From a virus, in IMG/VR virus record IMGVR_UViG_3300028569_000079, positions 1 through 38,749 of that record: a stretch of DNA of 38,749 nt. One strand, given 5' to 3'. The notes below the pieces were generated by a model that saw nothing but the letters and a program-made list of their open reading frames with translations, ran no database searches and was not told the origin of the DNA. Positions 28,362-36,203 of this stretch are shown here, piece after piece. Both the position numbers and the translations under genes were made by a program. The stretch's first letter is position 1. The number at the start of each line of letters is the position of its first letter.

Positions 28362-28895
28362 ATGAAACATATTCCGTATTGGAAAGTTTTCATTTACTTG
28401 GTTTCGATAATCTCTGTGTTTTGTCTGTTCTCTTTCTCCTATGGTAGAATTATGAACCTGAAGAACTTGAGCGACTACGAAAAAGAAATCCTTATTGTTG
28501 ATATCAACGGTGGTGGTGATTTCAGTCAGGACGGACTTGTGATTATGTTAAGAGATTTGAATGTACGGTTTCCACATATTGTCGTTGCTCAGGCTCGTGT
28601 CGAGACTGGGATTTATAAATCCAAAGTTTTCCGTGAAAACAACAACCTGTTTGGTATGAAACAGGCAACTGTCAGGGTCAATACCGCACAGGGTACACAA
28701 CACAACCACGCTTACTACGACACGTGGAGGGAAAGTGTTTACGACTATGCGTTCTATCAAACTCGTTACCTATCGGGTGCTAAAAGTGAAGAAGAATACC
28801 TATACGTTCTTGGTCAGAGTTACGCAGAGGATCCCAACTATATTGAGAAATTGAAAAGTGAAATCAAAAGAAACAATCTACGAGGATTGTTTTGA
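28362..28895 (+). CDS. Glucosaminidase-family peptidoglycan hydrolase (endolysin candidate)
   Basis: 177 residues from this start. N-terminal hydrophobic segment (about 8-27, VFIYLVSIISVFCLFSFSYG), a signal or membrane anchor. Residues 60-177 match the GH73 (FlgJ-like) domain: IVVAQARVETGIYKS with likely catalytic Glu81, NNLFGMK (94-100), YDTWRESVYDYAFYQT, and the final SYAEDPNYIEKLKSEI. It would cut the glycan backbone. An ATG at 28317 is also in frame, but it abuts a hairpin; the signal-anchor start is preferred. Overlaps 28878-30290 by 18 bases at its end. Confidence 0.88.
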   Translation: MKHIPYWKVFIYLVSIISVFCLFSFSYGRIMNLKNLSDYEKEILIVDINGGGDFSQDGLVIMLRDLNVRFPHIVVAQARVETGIYKSKVFRENNNLFGMKQATVRVNTAQGTQHNHAYYDTWRESVYDYAFYQTRYLSGAKSEEEYLYVLGQSYAEDPNYIEKLKSEIKRNNLRGLF

Positions 28896-30290
28896 TTCCT
28901 GAATCTTTTGTTTTAGTTTACTGACAAACTCCCTCTGAAACATCTTTACCAGTTTTATATAGGGAGCATCCTCGGACTCGGGATTATATTTATAGGGATC
29001 ATCATTAGGACGAGGAGCTCTTCCTAAGTAATTCAATCCTGATATATTGGTTATACATTTATGTCCCCCTGAGTTAGCTTGAATGATATCATAAGCACTT
29101 ACGGTAACCTTATCTAAGATCTTAAATTGTTCTTCTGTGAGATCTTTATAAGAAACATTCATAATACCCTCTAACACATCCATAGCTTTTTCTCCGTCTT
29201 GTTTGTCCTTGAGTTTATCACCATAGATTGCTTTGAAATCCTTGAATGTAAATCCCACTGATTCGGGATTGACTTTTGACTCTGAAATATATTTGATTGT
29301 TGATAAAGGAACTTTTCTATCTTTCAATTGGTCCTCCCATTTACTCAACACCTCTTGGGCAATATCACCTAAGTTTACTCCTTTGAGTTCTCTCTCCTTC
29401 TTGAATGGGTTACAAGATGCCTGTAGTAATCCCAATGGCCACGCTATGACCATAAAGTCAGCTTCGGGATTGTTTTTGAATGCTGTATATCTATCGTAGG
29501 AACCTGGTTTCATCATACTCCCACCGCCATATTGTACTATGATACCATCATCATATTTTACATTTGGTGAGGTCTTCATTTTACCAACATAATCTTCTTG
29601 ATTCTTTTTTAACATTTCAGGCTCAGGTAATCTCCTATCTTTCATCTGTAGTTTAATTTGATCCAAAATAGAATACAAGGATGGTTCTGAATTCATAACC
29701 AAGTTTTCCAAGAATTGAGGTTTGTTTTTGAACGCTAATAACAATTTGTTTAGAACCAACCCAAGTGCAAATTTGTTTTCCCGAGCCGATTTATCTTTGT
29801 CTAAGGTGAACACATAATTCATTACCTGTTCAGGAGTAATACCATATTGAGCAAAGTCAGCTGAGTCAATCGTTGAAATCAATCTGAGATCGACCTCGGG
29901 AAAAATATCCTTTGGTGAAACTATCTGTGAGATGGTTTCTACATTAGATCTTGAAGATCTGAAGGATTTGGCTGAGGTCTCATCAGCACCGGCCTGTCTA
30001 TCATGGTGATCAGTATGAATAACAAACATCGGTTTACCATGCGCAAAATCTACTAAGACTGGCATGGTGTCACCTTCAGCATCCATTTTCTTCACGGAAA
30101 ATTCTTTGTCTCCGTATTGGATAATTTCAGAGTCAACCACCTTAATACCGTTTGACTCGAGATATTTCTTCATCGCGATGGCTGTGGTCACACCATCCAA
30201 ATCTTGGTGAAAGTAAATCTTGGCTTTAGGATATCTCTGTGCTAACGCACCTATATCTCGTAATCCCGATTCTTTAATTAATTTTTTCAC
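28878..30290 (-). CDS. Leader-tagged DHH-family phosphohydrolase
   Basis: 470 residues. Starts MKKLIKESGLRDIGAL (leader, I-K-E at 5-7). The DHH core follows at once: YFHQDLDGVTTAIAM with H28, D30, D32; D81 in LVDFAHGK; and TDHHDRQ with DHH at 94-96. The C-terminus has the DHHA1-type GGH at 408-410. DHH/DHHA1 enzymes need Mn and cut short oligoribonucleotides, cyclic dinucleotides, pAp or single-stranded DNA. The spacing (a long 200-residue middle) fits none that I know well. If packaged, it could act on host RNA or signal nucleotides at once on entry. Confidence 0.88.
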   Translation of the reverse strand: MKKLIKESGLRDIGALAQRYPKAKIYFHQDLDGVTTAIAMKKYLESNGIKVVDSEIIQYGDKEFSVKKMDAEGDTMPVLVDFAHGKPMFVIHTDHHDRQAGADETSAKSFRSSRSNVETISQIVSPKDIFPEVDLRLISTIDSADFAQYGITPEQVMNYVFTLDKDKSARENKFALGLVLNKLLLAFKNKPQFLENLVMNSEPSLYSILDQIKLQMKDRRLPEPEMLKKNQEDYVGKMKTSPNVKYDDGIIVQYGGGSMMKPGSYDRYTAFKNNPEADFMVIAWPLGLLQASCNPFKKERELKGVNLGDIAQEVLSKWEDQLKDRKVPLSTIKYISESKVNPESVGFTFKDFKAIYGDKLKDKQDGEKAMDVLEGIMNVSYKDLTEEQFKILDKVTVSAYDIIQANSGGHKCITNISGLNYLGRAPRPNDDPYKYNPESEDAPYIKLVKMFQREFVSKLKQKIQESKQSS

Positions 30291-30291
30291 T

Positions 30292-30678
30292 TTACGCTCC
30301 TACAAACAAAGCGAGTCTACCACCCCATGGTTGGATTGAAAATTGTTGATCCACCATACCTTTAGGATATACCAACAAAGACCCTTTACCATCAAAATTT
30401 ATTGTGTCGGTCGATTTGAAAAACTTACCTTTAAGTTGGTTAGAATTTCCTGCAACACTTACTACACCTTCTGTGTTACCGATTACAAATATCTGGTTTT
30501 CATCTTCTATTTTTTTCAATAAGTCACTATAGGATTTCATCATCTGTGTTTTTTCTGCAGTCTTCAAAGTCCCTTGAACTTTGTTTTGTTGTTCTGTTAG
30601 ATATAAACGTTGGGTCGCTTTGATATGCATTTCCAAAATTGCGTCTTTTTCTTTCTGATTGATTGTAAAGTTTTTCAT
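30292..30678 (-). CDS. Protein with extended leader, unknown function
   Basis: 128 residues. It starts MKNFTINQKEKDAILEMHIK and has two [L/I]-x-E sites, ILE at 14-16 and LTE at 27-29 (YLTEQQNK). After that a Lys-rich helix and a beta-rich C-terminal half (QIFVIGNTEGVVSVAG, GSLLVYPKGM). Stop/start gap to the DHH gene is one base, so co-transcribed. No family recognised. Confidence 0.75.
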   Translation of the reverse strand: MKNFTINQKEKDAILEMHIKATQRLYLTEQQNKVQGTLKTAEKTQMMKSYSDLLKKIEDENQIFVIGNTEGVVSVAGNSNQLKGKFFKSTDTINFDGKGSLLVYPKGMVDQQFSIQPWGGRLALFVGA

Positions 30679-30679
30679 A

Positions 30680-31048
30680 TTAGTTAAGTGTCAATAAATA
30701 TTTTAGTCGGTTTACCTCTGCCAACATCTCATCACGAATATTTAAGATGTCACTGTCAATCTGTTCTTGATAAACACTGTCAAGAGATATAAGAAATTCT
30801 ATCATACTATTGATATATTCATCTACATTGACTGCTTTATAATCATACTGAGGTAAATTAAATTCACCACCGAAATCAGGTCTTCCGTGTTTTGCCATAC
30901 AAACTTCCACAAAGTTGTCAATTAATTCTGTAAGGTTTTGGTATATTTTACCAAATGCTTTATGTTCAGCGTATGACATAGTTTGCCAATGAAAAATTCG
31001 CATTTGATTTTCCATCGTCAAAAGATTTATAATTATTTCGTTTGTCAT
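30680..31048 (-). CDS. DUF5856-like, ferritin/Dps-like helical protein
   Basis: 122 residues. NQMRIFHWQTMSYAEHKAFGKIY then LTELIDNFVEVCMAKHGRPDF recalls DUF5856 of phages, and the H-W ... E-H ... D-x-F pattern with a second helix pair is Dps/ferritin-like. Helices are near 3-20, 28-55, 75-90 and 95-118. Four-helix bundle is plausible, with metal or oxidative-protection role unknown. One base separates it from the gene downstream; nine bases separate it from the upstream stop. Confidence 0.75.
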   Translation of the reverse strand: MTNEIIINLLTMENQMRIFHWQTMSYAEHKAFGKIYQNLTELIDNFVEVCMAKHGRPDFGGEFNLPQYDYKAVNVDEYINSMIEFLISLDSVYQEQIDSDILNIRDEMLAEVNRLKYLLTLN

Positions 31049-31057
31049 GATATTATT

Positions 31058-32167
31058 TTATCCGAGTGGTCCGAACAACAAGTCACTTAGAATGTCTTGA
31101 CTGAACGATTTTGTTTTAGTTTGTGTTTCAGGTTCTGATTGTGGAGGTTGTTGTGGTTCTTCCGAGTCTGAGAAGTCATCCTTCCAATTTCTTTGCCCTT
31201 GAGTGGTTTGTGAGTAATCATTCATTTTTTGGTCAAAGTTTTCTTGTCCCATCTGATTGATAGTCTCATCGACTCCCACAAAATTAGCAACACCGATATA
31301 ATCGAGAAATCCGGCCCAAAACTTAGTTTTTATAATCAAACTACGGAGTGCTCTATTTCCGAACAAACGAGGTACCCCACCTAATTTCCAATTCGAAAGA
31401 CCTTTCAATCCTAAACGACTTGATCCACCAAAAGATCTAAATAATTTTCCATCACTTTGAACAACTTTTTTTACTTGTTTTGCTAAAGTAATTGTTTCTT
31501 CTTTAGTCATTGGTTTGGATGCCGCTCTTCTAATCATTGCAGAACCTTTTTGAGTTCCAGCACCTACCTTACCAAACAAATCTATAATTTGTTTTAAAGT
31601 GTTCTTAAATGGTGCTGAAATTTTACCACCAGGAATTTTATCTATCATTTCCTTAACCTTGGGTGACCATCTTCTGACAGAACCAAAAAGTTTACGACTG
31701 ATAGAACTTGAATTGGCTATTTTATTGAGATCGGCAAGTGCTTTCGCACTATTACCAGCCTCGGCTGTTTTGATGGCAGCGTTTACGCCCTTGACAAGAC
31801 TAGAACCTTTCCCACCCATAATAATTGGTTTCGCTACCAAGTCACCTACATAAGGGACGGCAGCTATCAACGACAACATGCCAAAGAAGGTATCACCTTG
31901 TCGGATATAGTCCACTCCGTTTACGATATCAACGATACCTGTGGGATCAAAGATTCCAACAACATCACCGACAGTATTCCACCATCCTGACTCAGTAACC
32001 AAATTCTTTGATTCGGGATAAATACTTGTGAAGATGTCCTGAAAATGTTTTTTATTTTCCTCAGACAATTGATTGTATTTTTCCTCAAAAAGATTCTTTC
32101 TTTCCTTGTGTTCTATTATTTGTTTTTGAACACGACTGAATTGCGATTCTGTTATTATTAGTTTCAT
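31058..32167 (-). CDS. Leader-tagged pretoxin-like protein
   Basis: 369 residues. Starts MKLIITESQFSRVQKQIIEH (I-T-E at 5-7), and has a second L-V-T-E at 57-60. Residues 62-116 hold WNTVGDVVGIFDPTGIVDIV and MLSLIAAVPYVGDLVAKPI, much like the hydrophobic glycine-rich pre-toxin linker found in polymorphic toxins. The rest is strongly basic and helical, and the C-terminus has a Pro/Gln/Glu-rich linker and LLFGPLG. No toxin domain is recognised. Likely membrane-active virion protein that is ejected; this is inference. Confidence 0.8.
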   Translation of the reverse strand: MKLIITESQFSRVQKQIIEHKERKNLFEEKYNQLSEENKKHFQDIFTSIYPESKNLVTESGWWNTVGDVVGIFDPTGIVDIVNGVDYIRQGDTFFGMLSLIAAVPYVGDLVAKPIIMGGKGSSLVKGVNAAIKTAEAGNSAKALADLNKIANSSSISRKLFGSVRRWSPKVKEMIDKIPGGKISAPFKNTLKQIIDLFGKVGAGTQKGSAMIRRAASKPMTKEETITLAKQVKKVVQSDGKLFRSFGGSSRLGLKGLSNWKLGGVPRLFGNRALRSLIIKTKFWAGFLDYIGVANFVGVDETINQMGQENFDQKMNDYSQTTQGQRNWKDDFSDSEEPQQPPQSEPETQTKTKSFSQDILSDLLFGPLG

Positions 32168-32184
32168 CGAGGTGAATTATCTTA

Positions 32185-32193
32185 ATAAATATC
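32185..32193 (-). promoter_or_regulatory. ATATTTAT promoter element
   Basis: Minus-strand GGATATTTAT, 17 bases before the ATG at 32167. Starts the long operon 31058-30680-30292-28878. Confidence 0.45.
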
Positions 32194-32260
32194 CGGTCAT
32201 CAGTTAAGTTACCAAATAAAGTTTTATCCATAATTTCACATCATAAACAAATAACATTTA

Positions 32261-33112
32261 TTACAGGTCAATAACCTGTTGACGTTTTTCTTCAACAAAG
32301 GTGTTCACTCGTTTCCGTGCTACCTCCGCGTAGTTCGGAGAGAGTTCGATACCAATCCACTGGCGATCCAAGATCTCAGCAGCAACAAGTGATGTTCCCG
32401 ATCCAGCGAAAGGGTCAAGAATAATATCATTTTTGTACGACAGGATTTTGATTGCTTTGGTCGGGATATCCATCGAGAAAGTTGCTTTGGTCATGCTTTT
32501 GGTATCGGCAAAGTATTTCCAATTTCCGAAGACCAAATCGATAAATTCTCGTTTGTGTTCTTCTGAATAAATCATCTTATGTTTCATAACACCATTCTTA
32601 TCTTCTTTCTCACCAAGTTCACCGACCCATTGTGGTTCACCTTTCACCTTTTTGATGTGGTGTTTCTTATATGCTAGTATCACACACTCTTTGGGGTTAT
32701 AGATATAGGGTGCCGATGGGGACATCCACGATCCCCAAGCGGTGGTGCGACTACGATGTGGTGATTCTTCTTCCAAGTCAACGATACCAAAAAAGTTATA
32801 TCCGATCTCCTTCATAATTTGCCATACCTCACCCACCATAAAAATTCTACCCCCTTTTTGTTGGCGGTTTATTTCATAGGGGATATTCAAGGCAATACGT
32901 CCGTCGTCTTTCAGGACACGGAATGCCTGTTCCATCCATGATCGTGTAAATTTTACGTAATCCTCCCATATTACATCGTCGTGGTATACATCGTAATCGA
33001 TACCCACACCGTAGGGAGGAGATGTCACAATTAGATCGATGGATCCTTCGTCAAGGGTTTTCATAACCTCAATACAATCTCCGTTGATGATAGTTTTAAT
33101 TTTCTTTTCCAT
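32261..33112 (-). CDS. DNA (N4-cytosine or N6-adenine) methyltransferase
   Basis: 283 residues. Motif IV TSPPYG (30-35) comes before motif I DPFAGSGTSLVAAE (233-246), the order of the beta class. IELSPNYAEVARKR (motif II) closes the SAM site, and RTTAWGSWMSPSAPYIYNP lies in the target-recognition region. SPPY favours N4-cytosine but does not decide. The start is ATG 33112 in a TAATG overlap with the small membrane gene, not the longer frame. It could hide phage DNA from host restriction; no partner endonuclease is present. Confidence 0.92.
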   Translation of the reverse strand: MEKKIKTIINGDCIEVMKTLDEGSIDLIVTSPPYGVGIDYDVYHDDVIWEDYVKFTRSWMEQAFRVLKDDGRIALNIPYEINRQQKGGRIFMVGEVWQIMKEIGYNFFGIVDLEEESPHRSRTTAWGSWMSPSAPYIYNPKECVILAYKKHHIKKVKGEPQWVGELGEKEDKNGVMKHKMIYSEEHKREFIDLVFGNWKYFADTKSMTKATFSMDIPTKAIKILSYKNDIILDPFAGSGTSLVAAEILDRQWIGIELSPNYAEVARKRVNTFVEEKRQQVIDL

Positions 33113-33270
33113 TATTTTAGTAGTTCGTTTATCAATAATAAGAATATTATCGGCCATAGTGAAACGATAATGATTCGTTCCGTCATTCCAAGTGGTGGTA
33201 TATTCTGAGTTATAGCATATAATTCAACAGACATGGTGAAGTACATTCCGAGAATTATATAAAATAACAT
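33112..33270 (-). CDS. Small two-helix membrane protein
   Basis: 52 residues: MLFYIILGMYFTMSVELYAI, then TQNIPPLGMTERIIIVSLWP and IIFLLLINELLK. Two membrane helices with a short loop. Both ends are in TAATG overlaps (with DUF3310 upstream and the methyltransferase downstream), which supports real, coupled translation. Confidence 0.7.
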   Translation of the reverse strand: MLFYIILGMYFTMSVELYAITQNIPPLGMTERIIIVSLWPIIFLLLINELLK

Positions 33271-33506
33271 TATTTGTTTTTTATTAGGTCAATTTTTCTT
33301 TGGAGATACCAAAGGGCTTTTTCCAAATCTTGGATTTCTTTATCAGCACCCTTCTTACCAGCCCTTACAATATATTTGAATGTATTACCGAGGTGGAAAT
33401 CCATTTCGAGATTCTCAATTATCTTGATTACTTCATAAGGGTTATCACCACCACCATAATGTTGAGGATGGTTTACATGTTCATAATTTTGTTCGTTTTC
33501 AGACAT
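33270..33506 (-). CDS. DUF3310 family protein
   Basis: 78 residues. VNHPQHYGGGDNPYEVIKII, FHLGNTFKYIVRAGKKG and DLEKALWYLQRKI are the DUF3310 marks. The family is common in tailed phages and is sometimes labelled nucleotide kinase-like, but its role is not settled. The start is the MSENEQN ATG, since upstream codons read into the previous gene. Operon member. Confidence 0.88.
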   Translation of the reverse strand: MSENEQNYEHVNHPQHYGGGDNPYEVIKIIENLEMDFHLGNTFKYIVRAGKKGADKEIQDLEKALWYLQRKIDLIKNK

Positions 33507-33696
33507 TTTCTTTAATCTTATAATAGTTTTTAGCAAAAGAACTTTCTTCGATAAGACCCTCTGCAACCATCTGATTTACAACATCGATTGTTTCATCCAT
33601 AGATAGTCTAAGTATCCTTGTCGCAATATGGTTTACATGACAAGGAATCTTCATTTCCTTATCAAATAGTTTTTGAACTTTTTTTTCTAAAACCAC
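33499..33696 (-). CDS. Small winged-helix-like protein
   Basis: 65 residues from a GTG start. CHVNHIATRILRLSMDETIDVVNQMVAEGLIEESSF reads as a helix-turn-helix with wing: helix, turn, recognition helix, then GLIEE as in many winged helices. It may bind DNA and regulate this operon. Overlaps DUF3310 by 8 bases. Modest certainty. Confidence 0.6.
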   Translation of the reverse strand: MVLEKKVQKLFDKEMKIPCHVNHIATRILRLSMDETIDVVNQMVAEGLIEESSFAKNYYKIKENV

Positions 33697-33918
33697 CTAT
33701 GACCTACTTTTTTTGGTTTTACGAACAGGAGCACCGTCCTGCTTTGATGGATCCTGAGTCTGTTCCATAACCATGGTGGGATTTGTCTTCCTGTTGGACT
33801 TCCATTCTGACTTGGGAATAAATCCCCACAGAGGGTTTTTTCCTTCGGTAAGGAAGTAAGCTTCTTTGTCTTCTACTCTACGGATCTTTCCGCTCTCGAT
33901 GTGTTTTAGTGTCTTCAT
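33697..33918 (-). CDS. Small basic phage protein
   Basis: 73 residues, MKTLKHIESGKIRRVEDKEA onwards, with FIPKSEWKSNR and a basic tail (GAPVRKTKKSRS). The opening (MKxxKHIESGxIxRV ... KSEWK) is one I recall from small conserved phage proteins of unknown role. Abuts the winged-helix gene directly. Confidence 0.7.
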   Translation of the reverse strand: MKTLKHIESGKIRRVEDKEAYFLTEGKNPLWGFIPKSEWKSNRKTNPTMVMEQTQDPSKQDGAPVRKTKKSRS

Positions 33919-33948
33919 TGTTATTGGTTTTTATTATTATAAGTTAAA

Positions 33949-34164
33949 TTATCGGTAAAGGGTTACAAACATACCAAAGTTGGAATCAAATACCTCTAAA
34001 AGGTTTTCATAATCCCCGCTCGTCATTTGTTTGGTAATTTCATCACCATCCAACTCTAATTGTTTTGCTAAATTCTTAGCGGTACCCAATAGGTAGTATG
34101 CGTTACCTTGAGGACCTGAAAGGTCAATGGTGATAGAGGTGTATGGTGGTTTTGTAGTAATCAT
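33949..34164 (-). CDS. Small conserved-type phage protein
   Basis: 71 residues: ITIDLSGPQGNAYYLLGTAK, NLAKQLELDGDEITKQMTSG, DYENLLEVFDSNFGMFVTLY. The pattern DLSGPxGNA ... TSGDYxNLxxVFD ... LYR is common among tailed phages; the role is unknown. Overlaps the upstream gene by 4 bases (ATGA). Confidence 0.75.
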   Translation of the reverse strand: MITTKPPYTSITIDLSGPQGNAYYLLGTAKNLAKQLELDGDEITKQMTSGDYENLLEVFDSNFGMFVTLYR

Positions 34165-34346
34165 AGCGTGGTTTTAGATTTTAGGTCCTGTTCTGTTTTT
34201 CCTTGAAGGAACATCTCATAGATCCGATAGGAGTATGAATCTGTGAAAATGATAGCATCGGAATTGAATAATTGAGATAGAGACCCTCCGTTTTTATATA
34301 TGGAGAAAATTGTTTGTTTGTTGATATATCGTTTTGTGAAACCCAT
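34161..34346 (-). CDS. Small protein of unknown function
   Basis: 61 residues, MGFTKRYINKQTIFSIYKNG onwards. An upstream ATG at 34391 would place the start before the TATATTTG element at 34371-34378, so the second ATG is preferred. First gene of the operon reaching down to the methyltransferase. No family recognised. Confidence 0.6.
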   Translation of the reverse strand: MGFTKRYINKQTIFSIYKNGGSLSQLFNSDAIIFTDSYSYRIYEMFLQGKTEQDLKSKTTL

Positions 34347-34370
34347 GTCCCTTAGTATTTTATTACCAAA

Positions 34371-34378
34371 CAAATATA
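34371..34378 (-). promoter_or_regulatory. TATATTTG promoter element
   Basis: Minus-strand TTATATATTTG, 24 bases before ATG 34346; no clear TTG 20 bases upstream. Confidence 0.45.
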
Positions 34379-34427
34379 TAACATAATTCATCGAGATGGT
34401 AGTTCTGATAAATAAAAATTTTACACC

Positions 34428-35159
34428 TTACGATAAAGTTTGGGTGAAGTACAGATGTATCTTCCTTTTGAAAAGTGGCACCAACGTTGGGCTAAGGGGA
34501 AAATTCTGCGTTGAGAATACCTCGAATACTGTAATCGAGAGGTCTTTATTGGTAGAATTTTCGTTTATGACCTCAGTGAACTTTTTATCATTACCATGGT
34601 ATATTAGTTTAAATTTGACTTGGCTATCGTTCTTTTTCTTGCTCATCAGTATGTAATTACATTCCCACACTAAGATCTTATTTGCAAAGGTATCACGATA
34701 AACAACATACGACATTTTGGTGTCCAAATTATTTTTGTTTTTTCTAATCTTGATGGTGGTGGCATCGAATGTCATGTCCCACATACTCTTACAGATGGAA
34801 AAATATTGAAGTAGTTTATCGTGAGCATAGTCCAATATTTTGGATAACTCTATATTTTCTTCTTCCGAGAATTTCTTTTTTGATTTTCTTGGTTTTAGTT
34901 CATACAACATTACCTCATCATCAACTTCCTGAAATTTCTTATCAATAATATAAAAGTGATTAGATTTTCTGAAACTACCGATACTTGCCATATGAAGTGA
35001 CAATTCGGTAAAGTATGGATATATCTCCCCCCTTGACAAAGCCTCTTCTACCTTGACCAAGAATGACCCAAGAACATATTGTTTATGTTCGAAATCGATA
35101 GGTCTTTGTAGAAACCAATCGTTCGGCAAGATAAAATTTATGTCGGGAGTTTTTTCCAT
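34428..35159 (-). CDS. Protein of unknown function, phage-typical
   Basis: 243 residues, MEKTPDINFILPNDWFLQRP onwards. The opening (LPxDWFLQRPIDFEHKQYVLGSFLxKVEEAL ... YPYFTELSLHMA) resembles a hypothetical protein I recall from T4-like marine phages. Middle: Lys-rich ELKPRKSKKKFSEEENIELSKIL. No catalytic motif seen, no leader. The second ATG is used, just after CATTTG. Confidence 0.75.
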   Translation of the reverse strand: MEKTPDINFILPNDWFLQRPIDFEHKQYVLGSFLVKVEEALSRGEIYPYFTELSLHMASIGSFRKSNHFYIIDKKFQEVDDEVMLYELKPRKSKKKFSEEENIELSKILDYAHDKLLQYFSICKSMWDMTFDATTIKIRKNKNNLDTKMSYVVYRDTFANKILVWECNYILMSKKKNDSQVKFKLIYHGNDKKFTEVINENSTNKDLSITVFEVFSTQNFPLSPTLVPLFKRKIHLYFTQTLS

Positions 35160-35202
35160 ATACAAATGATATTGTTAAATATGGATTTATGAATAGTCCT
35201 TT

Positions 35203-36123
35203 TTAACTATGTCGGATTATAGTGTAATAATCATTGTAAAGTTTAATTTGATTGGAATCACCATCATACATACTAAGGAGATGTTCAGGACCATCTGAAT
35301 CTATTAATTGTGTGATTAAATCATCAAGATCAATCAATCCGATTCTACTTAATAGGGCTCCATCGAACTCACCATAGTGTTGTCCAAAAAATGACTCTGG
35401 ATCATCTTTATAATCCATAAACATACCATCGATGTATTCTTGAATTGTTTCATCAGAAAATTCACCTTGTGGATCTGAAGCAATCTCCTCAATTAATTCG
35501 TGGATTTCAGAAATTTTTTCTTCTACTTGTGTTCTCTGATCACTGTCCATTTTATCTAAATTGGATGGAAGTTTTTCAAGTTTAAAATTTAGATACTTTA
35601 AAAAATCTTGTTGTTTTTCAGATAATTGTCTCTGACTTGATTCCAACCAATCGTCAGGGCTATCATATACCGTATCACTAAAATATTCTCGAACATACTG
35701 ATTGAACTTTCTCATATCTATGGCACCTAAGATAAAATCATTAGAAAAAAAGGTATCGATACTATCTCCTTCAATCATATCTCTGAGGTTATCTTTTGCT
35801 GTTTCATACGTTTGTTCCTCAGTACCAACTATCCATTTTTTATCTTCATCGTCGACAACGTAAAACAATCCCATATCATAGAAACTTCCGTCATAAATGA
35901 TATCGTAAACATCATAACTCGAATCAATATTATCGGAGGACACAAGATAATTAAATAAAGCCGTTGCTTGTGATCCCTCATCACCTGAATATAACTTATC
36001 GGGATTCCAATCATCTCGCTCACGTCTACGGTTGGCATCGGTAAGACCTGATTCAGAATTCCTTTCTAAAAGAAAATTTCCAATGCTTTCGTGAATTACC
36101 TGAGATAATAGATTTTTATTCAT
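35203..36123 (-). CDS. Leader-tagged acidic protein of unknown function
   Basis: 306 residues. Starts MNKNLLSQVIHESIGNFLLE, a helical leader with I-H-E at 10-12 and L-L-E at 18-20. The rest is acidic (Asp/Glu/Ser) and mostly helical, with SYDVYDIIYDGSFYDMGLFYVVDDEDKKW, a long helix (LSEKQQDFLKYLNFKLEKLP) and IGLIDLDDLITQLIDSDGPEHLLS. Five upstream codons overlap the TATTTAT element, so the third ATG (N4 spacing) is the start. No family recognised. Confidence 0.75.
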   Translation of the reverse strand: MNKNLLSQVIHESIGNFLLERNSESGLTDANRRRERDDWNPDKLYSGDEGSQATALFNYLVSSDNIDSSYDVYDIIYDGSFYDMGLFYVVDDEDKKWIVGTEEQTYETAKDNLRDMIEGDSIDTFFSNDFILGAIDMRKFNQYVREYFSDTVYDSPDDWLESSQRQLSEKQQDFLKYLNFKLEKLPSNLDKMDSDQRTQVEEKISEIHELIEEIASDPQGEFSDETIQEYIDGMFMDYKDDPESFFGQHYGEFDGALLSRIGLIDLDDLITQLIDSDGPEHLLSMYDGDSNQIKLYNDYYTIIRHS

Positions 36124-36127
36124 AAAC

Positions 36128-36135
36128 ATAAATAC
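36128..36135 (-). promoter_or_regulatory. TATTTAT-N4-ATG promoter element
   Basis: Minus-strand GGTATTTAT, GTTT, ATG at 36123. Confidence 0.55.
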
Positions 36136-36166
36136 CATTAGTATTGATAATATTTCAAATTATCAT

Positions 36167-36172
36167 ATTTAT
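36167..36172 (+). promoter_or_regulatory. ATATTTAT promoter element
   Basis: Plus-strand CATATTTATATG, 31 bases before ATG 36204; divergent from 36128-36135. Confidence 0.4.
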
Positions 36173-36203
36173 ATGTAAAGATAAACACAAAAAAAATTCT
36201 ACG

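Noticed and set aside
34396-34656. Plus-strand frame of 86 codons
   Set aside because: It is mostly antisense to the well-formed 34428-35159 gene; composition fits a shadow.
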